Source: Sulfurimonas sp.
Lineage (GTDB): Bacteria; Campylobacterota; Campylobacteria; Campylobacterales; Sulfurimonadaceae
Assembly: GCA_027019325.1 (NCBI GenBank)
Contig: JALUWT010000070.1
Span: 1 to 57,967, forward strand
Direction: 5' to 3'
Length of the DNA stretch: 57,967 nt
A program made the translations under genes and the position numbers. Numbering within the stretch: the first letter of the stretch is position 1; every line of letters starts with the position of its first letter. Below are positions 8,256-18,075 of the stretch, piece by piece. The notes below the pieces were generated by a model. It did no database searches and was not told the DNA's origin. It worked only from the letters and a program-made list of their open reading frames with translations.

Positions 8256-8534
8256 TTATTGTGCAGAAATCTCTTTGAGTTCAAAATACTCACGCTGCAA
8301 CTCGGCATTGTCAGTTTTAAGCCTGGCAACTTCATCTTGTAGATAATTTTCATAATCTTGAAGCCCAAAGAGCACTTCAAGAGAGTTTGTTCCATAAAGC
8401 AAGATACCCAAATAGATACCAAGCGCAATGATAAGCGAGACAAGAAGAAAAAACTTTCCCAAAGATAGCCCCAAATACTTTTGAGTTATGCTCTCCTGGG
8501 TATCAATCTCTTCATAAAGTTCTTCTCTTTGCAT
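8256..8534 (-). CDS. FtsB/DivIC-type septum formation protein
   Basis: The 92-residue protein has a cytoplasmic tail, one TM helix (about 29-47, FFLLVSLIIALGIYLGILLYG) and a periplasmic coiled coil (about 55-90). That architecture is typical of FtsB/DivIC, which joins FtsQ and FtsL in the divisome. Size and placement directly after eno (9 bp) match the Campylobacter gene downstream of eno. Sequence similarity in this family is weak, so the call rests on architecture and neighbourhood. Confidence 0.65.
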   Translation of the reverse strand: MQREELYEEIDTQESITQKYLGLSLGKFFLLVSLIIALGIYLGILLYGTNSLEVLFGLQDYENYLQDEVARLKTDNAELQREYFELKEISAQ

Positions 8535-8543
8535 CTCTATCTC

Positions 8544-9812
8544 TTAGTTAAAAAGAGCCGATCCTAAATACTCACCGTACACTACTTCATTTTCTATCTC
8601 TAAAAGGCGGTTGTATTTTGCGATTCTTTCACTACGTGCTGTAGAACCTGTTTTAATCTCACCACAGTTCAGTGCCACTGCAAAATCTGCGATGAAAGCA
8701 TCTTCACTCTCACCTGAACGGTGACTCATAACACATTTGTAACCATTTCTCTGTGCTAAACGAACAGTAAGCATCGTCTCAGAAAGAGAGCCAATTTGGT
8801 TTGGTTTGATCAAAATTGCATTTGCAATGCCTTTTTGAATTCCTTCATTAAGGATATTTGCATTGGTAACAAAAAGGTCATCACCAACAATTTGAATTTG
8901 ATCAGCAAGCTTTTCAGTCATCAGTTTAAAGCCATCCCAGTCATCTTCACCTAAACCATCTTCGATAGATACAATAGGATACTTCGCACATAAATCTTCA
9001 TAATAAGCGACAAGCTCAGCGCTTGTAACTGTACGGTTTTCACTATCTAGTCTGTATTTTCCATCTTCAGTAACGAGTTCAGAAGCTGCAACATCAAGAG
9101 CGATTGCGACATCTTCGCCTGCTTTGTATCCGGCTTTTTCTATCGCTTCTATAATCACCTGAATAGGCTCTTCATTTGAAGACAAGTTTGGTGCAAAACC
9201 ACCTTCATCCCCTAAAGATATTGAGTGCCCTTTTTGAGACAATATAGCTTTGAGGTTGTGATACACTTCAGAACTTGCACGAAGTCCTTCTGCAAAATCC
9301 TCAAAACCCAAAGGCATAATCATATACTCTTGGAAATCGACCGAGTTATCAGCATGGCTTCCACCATTGATGATGTTAAGCATCGGTGTCGGCATAACCA
9401 TTGCATTTGCTCCGCCTAGGTAACGATAAAGTGGTATGTCAAGACTCTGTGCTGCAGCGCGTGCAACGGCCATAGAAACACCAAGAACTGCATTCGCTCC
9501 AAGGTTTCCATAATTTTCAGTGCCATCTATCTCTTTCATAACAGCATCAACAACAGCCTGATTAAAAGGACTCATACCAATTAATGCATCAGAGATAGTA
9601 CCATTAATGTTTTCAACAGCTTGCAAAACACCTTTACCCATGTAACGCGTACCGCCGTCACGGAGTTCTAAGGCCTCACGTTTACCTGTACTTGCACCAG
9701 AAGGAACAATAGCACTTGCATTTGTTCCGTCACTTAAAGTCACTGTAGCTTTTACCGTTGGATTTCCACGAGAATCCATTACTTCTATCGCACTTACGTT
9801 ATCTATAAACAT
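8544..9812 (-). CDS. eno: Enolase
   Basis: The 422-residue protein is full-length enolase, converting 2-phosphoglycerate to phosphoenolpyruvate in the cytoplasm. Family landmarks are present: SRGNPTVK near the N-terminus, the [13 protein letters not shown] loop, [11 protein letters not shown], the catalytic-Lys segment LIKPNQIGS and the [10 protein letters not shown] signature. An AAGGCGG site precedes the ATG. It lies 59 bp after recA and is followed closely by the FtsB-like gene, so these may be cotranscribed. Confidence 0.98.
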   Translation of the reverse strand: MFIDNVSAIEVMDSRGNPTVKATVTLSDGTNASAIVPSGASTGKREALELRDGGTRYMGKGVLQAVENINGTISDALIGMSPFNQAVVDAVMKEIDGTENYGNLGANAVLGVSMAVARAAAQSLDIPLYRYLGGANAMVMPTPMLNIINGGSHADNSVDFQEYMIMPLGFEDFAEGLRASSEVYHNLKAILSQKGHSISLGDEGGFAPNLSSNEEPIQVIIEAIEKAGYKAGEDVAIALDVAASELVTEDGKYRLDSENRTVTSAELVAYYEDLCAKYPIVSIEDGLGEDDWDGFKLMTEKLADQIQIVGDDLFVTNANILNEGIQKGIANAILIKPNQIGSLSETMLTVRLAQRNGYKCVMSHRSGESEDAFIADFAVALNCGEIKTGSTARSERIAKYNRLLEIENEVVYGEYLGSALFN

Positions 9813-9871
9813 ATATCCGCCTTATTTAAAATAAATTGTGATATTTTAGCGAAATTTGATTAAAACTTTGT

Positions 9872-10909
9872 TTAGACGTCTGCCTCGTTAATATCAGATA
9901 TCTCCATCGTCATTAAAGAGCTCATTCCCATTGCCTCTCTTACTTTTGCCTCTATCTCATTTGCTAACTCCGGCTCCTCTTTAAACTTCGCTTTGACATT
10001 TTCACGACCTTGTCCGAGTTTTGTCTCACCATAGCTAAACCATGCACCACTTTTATCAATAATATCAAGCTTCACGCCGTAATCTACTAACTCACCCTCT
10101 TTAGAGATTCCCTCACCAAACATTATGTCAAACTCAGCCTGACGGAATGGCGGTGCCACTTTATTTTTAATGACTTTCGCTTTAACACGATTACCAATTT
10201 GAGCTTCTCCCTGCTTCAATGATGCAATACGACGCACATCAATACGCACAGAAGCGTAAAATTTCAAGGCATTTCCACCTGTTGTTGTCTCAGGAGAGCC
10301 ATAACCCATCATACCGATTTTCATACGAAGCTGATTGATAAAAATTACCGTACAGTTCATTTTGCTAAGAACACCTGTCAGTTTACGCAGTGCTTTTGAC
10401 ATCAAACGTGCCTGCACACCAACCTGCTGATCATTCATCTCACCCTCAAGCTCCACTTTTGGTGTTAACGCCGCAACCGAGTCGATGACAATAAGATCAA
10501 CCGCACCACTTCTAGCTATTGTCTCAACGATGTCAAGAGCCTGCTCACCATAATCAGGCTGTGATACTAACAAATTGTCAATGTCTACGCCTAGATTTTT
10601 CGCATAAATGACATCAAGAGCATGTTCCGCATCTATAAAAGCACATACACCACCGTTCTTTTGTGACTCTGCTGTTATCTGTAGTGCCAGCGTTGTTTTA
10701 CCAGAACTTTCCGGTCCGTAGATTTCAACAACACGCCCCTGCGGTACACCATTGATGCCAAGTGCCAAATCCAGTCCCAAAGAGCCTGTTGATATTGATT
10801 GAAGAGGTTCAATGTCCTTATCACCAAGACGCATCAGAGCACCTTTTCCAAAAGCTTTATCAATTTGCTTGATAGCTAAGTCTAATGATTTTTGTTTATT
10901 TGCATCCAT
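9872..10909 (-). CDS. recA: Recombinase RecA
   Basis: The 345-residue protein is a complete RecA, the ATP-dependent strand-exchange protein of homologous recombination and SOS induction. Walker A is GPESSGKT (65-72), Walker B is in [10 protein letters not shown], and the L2/monomer region contains [14 protein letters not shown]. The C-terminus is rich in acidic residues as usual. An AT-rich 137 bp gap upstream, with TACAAT-like hexamers, probably holds its promoter; I did not find a convincing LexA-type operator. Confidence 0.98.
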   Translation of the reverse strand: MDANKQKSLDLAIKQIDKAFGKGALMRLGDKDIEPLQSISTGSLGLDLALGINGVPQGRVVEIYGPESSGKTTLALQITAESQKNGGVCAFIDAEHALDVIYAKNLGVDIDNLLVSQPDYGEQALDIVETIARSGAVDLIVIDSVAALTPKVELEGEMNDQQVGVQARLMSKALRKLTGVLSKMNCTVIFINQLRMKIGMMGYGSPETTTGGNALKFYASVRIDVRRIASLKQGEAQIGNRVKAKVIKNKVAPPFRQAEFDIMFGEGISKEGELVDYGVKLDIIDKSGAWFSYGETKLGQGRENVKAKFKEEPELANEIEAKVREAMGMSSLMTMEISDINEADV

Positions 10910-11046
10910 TGTGGACTCACTTATTATGAAATTTTGTAGTATTGTAGATGAATTTTTTTACTCTTTCTGAAATTATGTCATTTTGTCATAATTCTGAAAA
11001 AAACTCTCTGCATAAATATGCGCAATTCTAACGAAATAAAGTAAAA

Positions 11047-14000
11047 CTACATCGCTTTCTCAAGCTTTTCATATATTTGCAACAGATTTTGTATCTCTGC
11101 AATATCAAAAGCATCAATGGCCTCTTGAAACCTTTGAAGATAGAGATGTAAATCTTTATCATTGTAGTCATCTGCCAGCAAATTGAGTGCTTTGTAGAAG
11201 TTCTTAATATCCTGCATATTATGACTTTTTTGTGCTTTTTCTAGTAGAGGCGAAATATCTTTCAGCAGATCTTTACACAGAGGCTCTCTCTCCAACACAG
11301 CAGAGATATTTATCTTTTGCGCTTCTTCTTTTTCTACTGTTTTATAAGGTAAAAATTTCTTCATAGCCGCAAAAAGTTCTTTTTTAAGTACCGGTTTTCT
11401 AAGGTATGCATCAAAAATCTCTATCTCTGATGCTTTTATTTGTCCTTTTATTACAGAAGCAGTGAGTGCGATAACAGGTATATCCATCTTCTCTTTTATC
11501 TGTTTTGTAGCTTCATACCCATCCATCACAGGCATTCTCACATCCATAATTATCAAATCATATCTGTTTGTCTCTGCGAGTTGCAGTGCTTCGAGACCAT
11601 TCCTTGCGCTATCAATATCTATCTTTGTATCTTGAAAAATTTTCACAAGCAGCTCTCTGTTGTCATCCACATCATCCACAACAAGAATCTTCGCTTTTTC
11701 AAACACAATGAGCTCTTCTTTCTCTTCTTTCTCTTTTTTTGCCAAAAGTTGAGATGAAGCATTTTGTAAAGAGGCAATATCAATCCCCTGCAATACAACA
11801 ATAAACTCTGACCCCTCACCCTCTTGGCTCTCTACTGTAATCGACCCACCCATCATCTCTGTCAATCGCTTAGAGATTGCAAGTCCAAGCCCTGTTCCTC
11901 CATACTCTCGATTATCTTGTCCATCCTTTTGCTCAAATGCCTGAAAAATCTTCTCTAACTGGTTTTGAGGAATTCCTACACCCGTATCTTTTACAGAAAT
12001 ACGCATATCTACCTTAGAGTTATGTTCATAAATCGCAATAGTCTGCAGCCCTAGTGTGATACTCCCTCTTGAAGTGAACTTTACTGCATTTCCAATAAGA
12101 TTAAAAATGATTTGACGCAGTCTCGCAGCATCTAAAAATATACTTTGGGGTACACTGGGGTCTATGTCTATATATAACTTCAGACCTTTATTTTGAATCG
12201 TCGGTGTAAAGATAGCCCCTATCTCATCACAAAGTTCATAAACATTTGTAACTACTTTTTGCAGCTGCATCTTGCCTGCTTCAATTTTTGAGAGATCTAA
12301 GATATCATTTATAAGCATCAAAAGTGTATTACCCGCTGAGCGAATCGTCTTTACATAGGATTTCAATCGTGGCTCTTGAATCTGTTCACTCAGCAGTTCG
12401 GTAAAACCGATAATAGCATTCATTGGTGTGCGAATTTCATGCGACATATTTGCCAAAAACTCTGACTTGGAACGGTTCGCACTCTCTGCCTCTTCTTTGG
12501 CTTTATGGAGTTGTGCCTCTACCTTCTTACGCTCTTTTATCTCTTGGGAAAGTTTGGTATTCCAGTAGAGTGAAGCGATAATGAGCAAAAATAGCACAAT
12601 GGCTATCTGAAAAAAAAGTGTATAGTCTTTAGCCTCATGTACAGTAACCGCCAGCCATCTTTTTGTAATCTCCTGACGCTCCTGATCTGTAATGCTGTCA
12701 ATAAACTTGTTGATGATGCTTAGAAGAATCGGATTATCTTTATGCACTAAAAATTTATGATTAAATCGAAAATCAATTTTACCTGCAATATGCAGCTCAT
12801 TAGGATAGTATCTTCCGACATAATACATAGCAACGGCCATATGTCCTAAAAAAGCATAGGCTTTGCCCTCTTTAACAAGCTCCAAAGATTCCAAAATAGA
12901 GTCCGTCGGGATAATCTTGATATCTTTTTTATACGTTTTAAGATAGTTATAACTCGTAAAATACTTTGGCACCGTGATAATTTTCTCTTTGATATCGTCA
13001 ATGTTATTGATAAAAGATTTTTCATTTTTTGTCACTAAAACAAAAGGAAAAGAGGCAAAAGTTTTTGAAGTAATCCCTAGAGAGTCCTCATAGGGATTTT
13101 CTCCAATACCAGGGACCATATCTATCTTATTTTGCTGAAAACTTTTTAAAACACCCGGCCATGATCTGGAAGGTTTATACTCAAAATGCAGCCCTGTTCT
13201 TTTTGCGAGCAGCTGCAGATAATCACCAAGCATACCACCCATATGCCCATTTTCAATAATCGAGAGAGGTTTCCAATTCACTTCACTATAGGTAATTGTC
13301 TTATGCTCTTGTATCCAATTGCGTTCTTTTTGCGTGAGCGTTGCAAGCTTTGAATTAATTTTATCAAGCAGTGTTGCATCAAACCATTTGTTGATGATGG
13401 CACGTCTTTGACTCTCGCTAATAGCATCAAGTGATTTTTGTATGATGGAAAAAAGTAGGGGTTTGTTTTTATCAATGGCTACAGAAACTTCTGTTTGTAG
13501 TTTTGGTAATTTATTTACTATCTTCAAATTTGCCAAAAAATTATGCTTCATGATGTAAGTTGCAACGGCAATATTTCCGATGTAAGCATTTGCATTACCA
13601 ACCGAGACCTCTTCGAGTGCATCATCATTGGACGAGGTTAAAAGCAGTTTTATCTCAGGGTGATGTTTATTCAGCCACTCGTGCAGATAAGAGCCCTCAT
13701 TTACCGCGACAATTTTATCACTCAAATCATCTAAGCTTTTAATCTCACTGTTTTGTGTTAATGTTATGATAACAAGAGGCATGCTCACGTAAGGCTTGCT
13801 AAAAAGTAAAAACTTTTCTCTCTCTGGGGTTTTCATAGCACAGGTCAAACCATCCAGTTTTTTTTCCCGCATCCTCTGCATCGTTTTGTACCATTTGTCT
13901 GCTACTACTTTTATCTTCAAACCACTTTTTTGTGCGACAAGCTTTAAAAAATCTGCAGATATACCGACATGCTTTTTAGATGAATCTACAAAATCATAAG

Positions 14001-14133
14001 GCGCCCAACTGTAATCAGCACCAAGGGTAATCGTTGGATGCTTTTGAATATAAGCTTGTTCTTCTGTCGTGAGGTGTAATTCGCTTGCAAAAAGAGAGAA
14101 AGTAAGAAGCAGTAGCAGAAGAGAAAACTTCAT
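11047..14133 (-). CDS. BvgS-like hybrid histidine kinase with two periplasmic SBP_bac_3 domains
   Basis: Starting at the ATG at 14133 the protein has 1028 residues. It has a signal peptide, two tandem family-3 solute-binding domains (about 20-260 and 270-500), one TM helix (about 505-525) and a short linker. HisKA follows (His in NMSHEIRTPMN, about 565), then HATPase (DTGVGIP, GGTGLGLAIS) and a receiver domain (VVDDVDDNRE, Asp in IIMDVRMP). The 85-residue C-terminal helical region lacks the HxLKGxS of a phosphotransfer domain. Two Venus-flytrap domains directly before a kinase is the VFT architecture of BvgS, which senses small metabolites. The start 13 codons upstream would overlap the HD-GYP gene; the chosen one follows its stop by one base. 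The ligand is unknown. Confidence 0.88.
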   Translation of the reverse strand: MKFSLLLLLLTFSLFASELHLTTEEQAYIQKHPTITLGADYSWAPYDFVDSSKKHVGISADFLKLVAQKSGLKIKVVADKWYKTMQRMREKKLDGLTCAMKTPEREKFLLFSKPYVSMPLVIITLTQNSEIKSLDDLSDKIVAVNEGSYLHEWLNKHHPEIKLLLTSSNDDALEEVSVGNANAYIGNIAVATYIMKHNFLANLKIVNKLPKLQTEVSVAIDKNKPLLFSIIQKSLDAISESQRRAIINKWFDATLLDKINSKLATLTQKERNWIQEHKTITYSEVNWKPLSIIENGHMGGMLGDYLQLLAKRTGLHFEYKPSRSWPGVLKSFQQNKIDMVPGIGENPYEDSLGITSKTFASFPFVLVTKNEKSFINNIDDIKEKIITVPKYFTSYNYLKTYKKDIKIIPTDSILESLELVKEGKAYAFLGHMAVAMYYVGRYYPNELHIAGKIDFRFNHKFLVHKDNPILLSIINKFIDSITDQERQEITKRWLAVTVHEAKDYTLFFQIAIVLFLLIIASLYWNTKLSQEIKERKKVEAQLHKAKEEAESANRSKSEFLANMSHEIRTPMNAIIGFTELLSEQIQEPRLKSYVKTIRSAGNTLLMLINDILDLSKIEAGKMQLQKVVTNVYELCDEIGAIFTPTIQNKGLKLYIDIDPSVPQSIFLDAARLRQIIFNLIGNAVKFTSRGSITLGLQTIAIYEHNSKVDMRISVKDTGVGIPQNQLEKIFQAFEQKDGQDNREYGGTGLGLAISKRLTEMMGGSITVESQEGEGSEFIVVLQGIDIASLQNASSQLLAKKEKEEKEELIVFEKAKILVVDDVDDNRELLVKIFQDTKIDIDSARNGLEALQLAETNRYDLIIMDVRMPVMDGYEATKQIKEKMDIPVIALTASVIKGQIKASEIEIFDAYLRKPVLKKELFAAMKKFLPYKTVEKEEAQKINISAVLEREPLCKDLLKDISPLLEKAQKSHNMQDIKNFYKALNLLADDYNDKDLHLYLQRFQEAIDAFDIAEIQNLLQIYEKLEKAM

Positions 14134-14134
14134 C

Positions 14135-15175
14135 TTAAACGATAGCCAAGAACTCATCGAGATGCTCTTCAAAAATCTTCACTAATGCCGGGTCAAACTG
14201 TTTTGCACCATTTTGTAAAATATACTCAGCGGCTTCTTTTTGAGGGAGTGCTTTTTTGTAAGCTCGGTCATGAGAAATTGTGTCAAAAACATCTGCCACA
14301 GCAACGATACGCCCTAGTATATTAATATCTTCACCCTGTAGTCCTTGTGGATATCCCGAGCCATCCCAGCGTTCATGATGCTCGTGAGCGATGATATCGG
14401 CAGCTTTCATGATTTTTCTTGATGAGTGCCGTAAAAACTCATGTGCTTTTGTCGTGTGCTGTTTGACAAGGGTGAACTCCTCTTGCGTGAGCGGCCCTTC
14501 TTTTTGCAGTATTGATTGAGGAATGGTAATTTTACCGACATCATGCATAGGCGCTGCATGATAAATGATATTTTCATCATCTTCACTCAAACTTCTATGA
14601 TAATGTGCTAAAAGTTTGGAGATTTCTGCTACGCGGCGCACATGGGAAGCACTCTCATCCGAAGCAGACTCCATAAGTCCTGAGAGGACAAAAATCATCT
14701 CAATCTGTGTCTTTTCTAGCTCCGTAAGCAGACGTTCTTCACCAAGTTTAATCTTAGTCTCTAAAGAGATATTTTGATGTTTTAAAATCTCTTTGGCAGT
14801 GTAGAGCTCTAACTGATTTTTTACACGTGCTATAAGCTCTTCGGCTTGAAAGGGTTTTGTAATGTAGTCAACACCACCCACTCTGAAGCCGCGTGAAATA
14901 GAGTCAATATCTACTTTCGCCGTTAAAAAAACGACAGGAATATCTTTGAGCTTTTCATTGTGTTTTATCATCTCACACAGTTCAAAACCATCAATTCCCG
15001 GCATCATAACATCAAGCAGAACCAAATCAAACTCATTGTTAAGAAGCAGTTCATACGCAGCTTCTCCTGAAATAGCAAAAGAGAAGTCATAGTTATCTTC
15101 TTGCAAAATATTCATCGCTACTTGAATATTATCTGCAACATCATCAACAATTAAAATCTGATATTTCAAATCCAT
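14135..15175 (-). CDS. Response regulator with HD-GYP c-di-GMP phosphodiesterase domain
   Basis: The 346-residue protein has a receiver domain (1-120, phosphoacceptor Asp55, LLDVMMP) and a helical linker. An HD-GYP domain (about 155-340) follows, with His-Asp at 211-212 (MHDVGK), HEHHERWDGSGYPQGL and a complete GYP (274-276). Metal ligands are intact, so it should hydrolyse c-di-GMP. It is translated just before the hybrid kinase, with one base between the genes, so the kinase is the likely phosphodonor. Together they would link a periplasmic ligand to c-di-GMP turnover. Confidence 0.9.
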   Translation of the reverse strand: MDLKYQILIVDDVADNIQVAMNILQEDNYDFSFAISGEAAYELLLNNEFDLVLLDVMMPGIDGFELCEMIKHNEKLKDIPVVFLTAKVDIDSISRGFRVGGVDYITKPFQAEELIARVKNQLELYTAKEILKHQNISLETKIKLGEERLLTELEKTQIEMIFVLSGLMESASDESASHVRRVAEISKLLAHYHRSLSEDDENIIYHAAPMHDVGKITIPQSILQKEGPLTQEEFTLVKQHTTKAHEFLRHSSRKIMKAADIIAHEHHERWDGSGYPQGLQGEDINILGRIVAVADVFDTISHDRAYKKALPQKEAAEYILQNGAKQFDPALVKIFEEHLDEFLAIV

Positions 15176-15255
15176 AATAAAATGCCTTCATTAGACCTCT
15201 TTGAAGAAGTCCATTACTAAAACTTATTGTTTTAGTATATCATAAATTGTTTGTA

Positions 15256-15744
15256 TTATTTCTCTGCTTCTGCAAAAATATCTTCAGCCATCTCAACGGC
15301 AGCATCTTCTCCATGAACAATGAGAAGAATTTTATTCTCTTTTAACATCTCTGCATATTTATGTGCCAAAGATTTTTCAATTCCGACATCAACAAACCAG
15401 GAAGTCATAGCCCCGCCTGCACCTAAGATTGCTGCACCACCTACCATACCGGCAATTGCGGCTAAGATACGACCGGTTGCTACTAAAGGACCAAAACCTG
15501 GAACCCAAAAGAGAATTCCTCCAGACAAAAGCCCCCAGAGTGAGCCCCAAAATGCGCCCTGCTCACCCCAAAAGATCATATTGTTATTCTCCTTATTAAA
15601 CTCAAATTCATTTTTCTCTTCCTGCTCTCCTTTGCCAATCACTGAGATGTATTTTTTCAATACACCCCTTTCAAGAAGAAGGTTTACTGCTTTTGCTGCT
15701 TCATCATAATTCTCATAAACTTTTACTAATGCTTTTTTGCTCAT
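15256..15744 (-). CDS. Glycine-rich membrane protein, general-stress (DUF1269/YflT-like) type
   Basis: The 162-residue protein begins with a small alpha/beta region (ALVKVYENYDEAAKAVNLLL) like the YflT/GspM fold. A central Gly/Ala-rich hydrophobic segment (about 62-115) could form one or two TM hairpins, and a helical C-terminus ends in VEMAEDIFAEAEK. This layout fits the DUF1269 or general stress protein 17M group. It has an AGGAGC site and stands alone, divergent from mqnD. No enzymatic residues are evident. Confidence 0.55.
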   Translation of the reverse strand: MSKKALVKVYENYDEAAKAVNLLLERGVLKKYISVIGKGEQEEKNEFEFNKENNNMIFWGEQGAFWGSLWGLLSGGILFWVPGFGPLVATGRILAAIAGMVGGAAILGAGGAMTSWFVDVGIEKSLAHKYAEMLKENKILLIVHGEDAAVEMAEDIFAEAEK

Positions 15745-15834
15745 AACAAGCTCCTTATAATTAACATTTTCTTGACTTATTATACTCCTATATTGATTAA
15801 TTTCATATATGCCTTACTTTTAGTTATTTTTTGA

Positions 15835-15840
15835 TAAAAT
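15835..15840 (+). promoter_or_regulatory. -10 box (TAAAAT) 7 nt before mqnD ATG
   Basis: TTGATAAAATAATCTCCATG places a -10-like TAAAAT only 7 nt before the mqnD ATG and no Shine-Dalgarno is visible, so the mRNA may be leaderless or nearly so. Confidence 0.4.
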
Positions 15841-15847
15841 AATCTCC

Positions 15848-16711
15848 ATGAAAAAAACTTTAATTGCTCACTCCCCGGACGCTGACGATATCTTTATGTA
15901 CTACGCCATTAAATTTGGCTGGGTAAGTATGAAAGATGTCAAATTTGACAACATCGCTAAAGACATTCAAACACTCAATGAAGATGCACTAAAGGGTGTT
16001 TATGACATTGTAGCTATCTCCTTTGCACTCTATCCTCACATCAAAGAGGAGTATGCTCCGCTTCGAACTGCTGTAAGTTTCGGTGAAGGTTACGGACCAA
16101 AGGTCATCAAGAAAAAAGGTGCAAAACTCAAACGTAACTTCAAAGTTGCTCTCAGCGGAGAGCACACTACCAATGCCATGCTTTTTCGCATCGCCTACCC
16201 TGATGCACGTGTAACTTACTTGAACTTTCTAGAGATAGAGCAAGCTGTACTTGATGGTGTAGTTGACGCAGGTGTTCTCATTCATGAATCCATATTGACT
16301 TATAACGATGCCCTTGAAGTTGAACGTGAGCTATGGGATATTTGGCAGGAGTTAGCCGGTGAAGAGCTCCCTCTGCCTCTTGGCGGCATGGCCATTCGCC
16401 GTTCACTGCCACTCAATCGCGCCATTGAATATGAAGCGACACTAACAAAAGCGGTACAAGTCGCGCGTGATCATAAAGAACGTCTCTCAAAAATGTTAAT
16501 CGAACGTAATTTAGTCCGCATCGATGCGCCGACACTAGACAAATATCTTGAACTTTATGCCAATGATGACTCCATCGCACTCAGTGAAATCCAGTACAAA
16601 GCAATTAATAAACTCTTTGAAATTGGCTATAAACACGGTTTTTATGATACACTTGTAAAAATAGAAGAGTATTTAATTCCAACAGAGTACAAAGAGTTAA
16701 GGAATTCATAA
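15848..16711 (+). CDS. mqnD: 1,4-dihydroxy-6-naphthoate synthase (MqnD)
   Basis: The 287-residue protein belongs to the MqnD family of the futalosine menaquinone pathway, which converts cyclic dehypoxanthinyl futalosine to 1,4-dihydroxy-6-naphthoate. The N-terminal HSPDADDIFMYYAI, the ALYPHI segment and the LPLPLGGMAIRR motif are family hallmarks; the fold is that of a periplasmic-binding-like enzyme but there is no signal peptide. Use of this pathway rather than MenA-F is characteristic of Campylobacterota. It is followed directly by fliQ with no spacer. Confidence 0.92.
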   Translation: MKKTLIAHSPDADDIFMYYAIKFGWVSMKDVKFDNIAKDIQTLNEDALKGVYDIVAISFALYPHIKEEYAPLRTAVSFGEGYGPKVIKKKGAKLKRNFKVALSGEHTTNAMLFRIAYPDARVTYLNFLEIEQAVLDGVVDAGVLIHESILTYNDALEVERELWDIWQELAGEELPLPLGGMAIRRSLPLNRAIEYEATLTKAVQVARDHKERLSKMLIERNLVRIDAPTLDKYLELYANDDSIALSEIQYKAINKLFEIGYKHGFYDTLVKIEEYLIPTEYKELRNS

Positions 16712-16978
16712 ATGGAAGCAAAACTAATAGGGTTAGGTGTTGAAACTTTTAAGATCGCTCTGTATTTGGCACTACCTGCTCTGCTTGTAGGTATGGTTAT
16801 GGGACTTGTCATCTCAATATTTCAAGCAACAACACAGATAAATGAAATGACACTCTCATTCATTCCTAAAATCATCGGTGTCGTCATTGTCATCGTTTTA
16901 ACGATGCCATGGATGTTGAATGAAATGACAGATTTCTCTACCCATGTCTTTGCTTTAATTCCTACATTTGTTGAATAA
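16712..16978 (+). CDS. fliQ: Flagellar export gate protein FliQ
   Basis: The 88-residue protein has two TM helices (about 14-36 and 50-74) and the conserved pattern LVGMVMGLVISIFQATTQINEMTLSFIPKI of FliQ, part of the type III flagellar export gate with FliP and FliR. Placing it next to murB matches C. jejuni. Its stop codon overlaps the first bases of repeat element A, so the element begins exactly at the gene end. Confidence 0.95.
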   Translation: MEAKLIGLGVETFKIALYLALPALLVGMVMGLVISIFQATTQINEMTLSFIPKIIGVVIVIVLTMPWMLNEMTDFSTHVFALIPTFVE

Positions 16979-17243
16979 GTGCCTCTCCATAGCTAACCCC
17001 AACTTCAGAAGCTTAAAAAGAGGGCTAATGTAAGGCAAAAGGTTGCAGGAGCTACTAGTAGCTTCAATGCCTTTTAACGAAGCAGTAGCCCTCTTTTTAA
17101 ACTTCCCTTCGGGCAATAAGTAAATAGCCCTATTGCGTCGTTAGATTTTATTGAATTAGCTACGGCTAGTCCTGCAAAAATCTGTCTAGCACTAGAACTA
17201 TTTACTTATTGCTGAATTTGGGGTTAGCTATGGAGAGTTACTT
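16977..17243 (+). repeat. Cruciform element A (267 bp, terminal inverted arms plus two hairpins)
   Basis: The outer arms are 16977-17008 and 17212-17243, complementary at 29 of 32 positions (core CTCCATAGCTAACCCCAA). Between them are two long hairpins. The first has stem AAAAAGAGGGCTA with TAGCCCTCTTTTT and an apex GGAGCTACTAGTAGCTTC. The second has stem AATAAGTAAATAG with CTATTTACTTATT and an apex near TTAGCTACGGCTAG. The left end overlaps the fliQ stop. The right end lies 3 bp before the murB ATG and its GGAGAG is the only ribosome-site candidate for murB. Related to elements B, C and D by sequence in the apices and by shape. Confidence 0.9.
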
Positions 17244-17246
17244 ATA

Positions 17247-18059
17247 ATGCAGACAAAACCGATTAACTTCTCCAAATACTCCTCTTTTAAAATTGGCGGC
17301 ACATTCGATGTGGCACTTTTAGATGCTCACGCAACTAGCGAAGAGCTTAATAACCATACGCTTATCGGTTCTTGTAACAATATTCTCATAGGCAACAATC
17401 CTCCACCTCTCATGATGCTCACCAAAACATACGATTACATCACAATTGAAAATAATATACTCAAAATTGGTGCAGCAACACCCTCAGGAAAGATCGCCTC
17501 CTTTTGTAAAAAGCACAACATTACCAACTTTGAGTTTCTCTCCCATCTGCCCGGAAAACTCGGTGGACTTGTTTATATGAATGCAGGTCTCAAAGAGTAT
17601 GAGATTTTTAATCATCTTATCGCCATTGAAACACTCTCAGGCACAAAGACAAAAGAGAAGCTGGAGTACGGCTACCGTTACACAAACATCACTGAACCGA
17701 TACTTGAAGCAACTTTTGAACTTCACGATGGATACAGCAACGAAAAAGCAGAAATATTTAAACAGATGCGTGCCAACCAGCCCTCTACTCCAAGTGCCGG
17801 TAGCTGTTTTAAAAACCCTAAGGGAGATTATGCCGGCAGACTCATTGAAGCCGTCGGCTTAAAAGGAAAAATGCAAGGAGCTATGTGTTTTAGCGAACAG
17901 CATGCAAACTTTTTAGTCAACACCGGCGGGGGAAAATATGAAAATGCAATTTTTTTAATACACGAAGCACAAAAAAGAGTTTATGAAGCATTTGGCATTT
18001 TACTTGAGTTGGAGATTGTTGTTTTAGATAGGGATTTTATACCATTTCAACCAGAGTAA
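17247..18059 (+). CDS. murB: UDP-N-acetylenolpyruvoylglucosamine reductase (MurB)
   Basis: The 270-residue protein is the FAD-dependent MurB that reduces UDP-GlcNAc-enolpyruvate to UDP-MurNAc in peptidoglycan synthesis. Landmarks are the N-terminal SSFKIGG, LSHLPGKLGGLVYMNAG (the usual IPG replaced by LPG), the GYRYT segment and the catalytic serine motif PSAGSCFKNP, with HANFLVN near the end. It is short, as type II MurB proteins are. Translation depends on a site inside the right arm of element A. Confidence 0.93.
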   Translation: MQTKPINFSKYSSFKIGGTFDVALLDAHATSEELNNHTLIGSCNNILIGNNPPPLMMLTKTYDYITIENNILKIGAATPSGKIASFCKKHNITNFEFLSHLPGKLGGLVYMNAGLKEYEIFNHLIAIETLSGTKTKEKLEYGYRYTNITEPILEATFELHDGYSNEKAEIFKQMRANQPSTPSAGSCFKNPKGDYAGRLIEAVGLKGKMQGAMCFSEQHANFLVNTGGGKYENAIFLIHEAQKRVYEAFGILLELEIVVLDRDFIPFQPE

Positions 18060-18067
18060 AACTCTGG
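18051..18067 (+). terminator. Small hairpin between convergent murB and OMP gene
   Basis: CCAGAGT AAA ACTCTGG overlaps the murB stop. It has a perfect 7 bp stem but no T-run, so it is a weak, possibly bidirectional terminator. Confidence 0.3.
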
Positions 18068-18075
18068 AGAAACTT

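Noticed and set aside
16977-17243. Cruciform elements as attC sites of an integron
   Set aside because: They are much longer than attC, lie between housekeeping genes of both orientations, contain no recognisable R/L core sites and no integrase gene is nearby.
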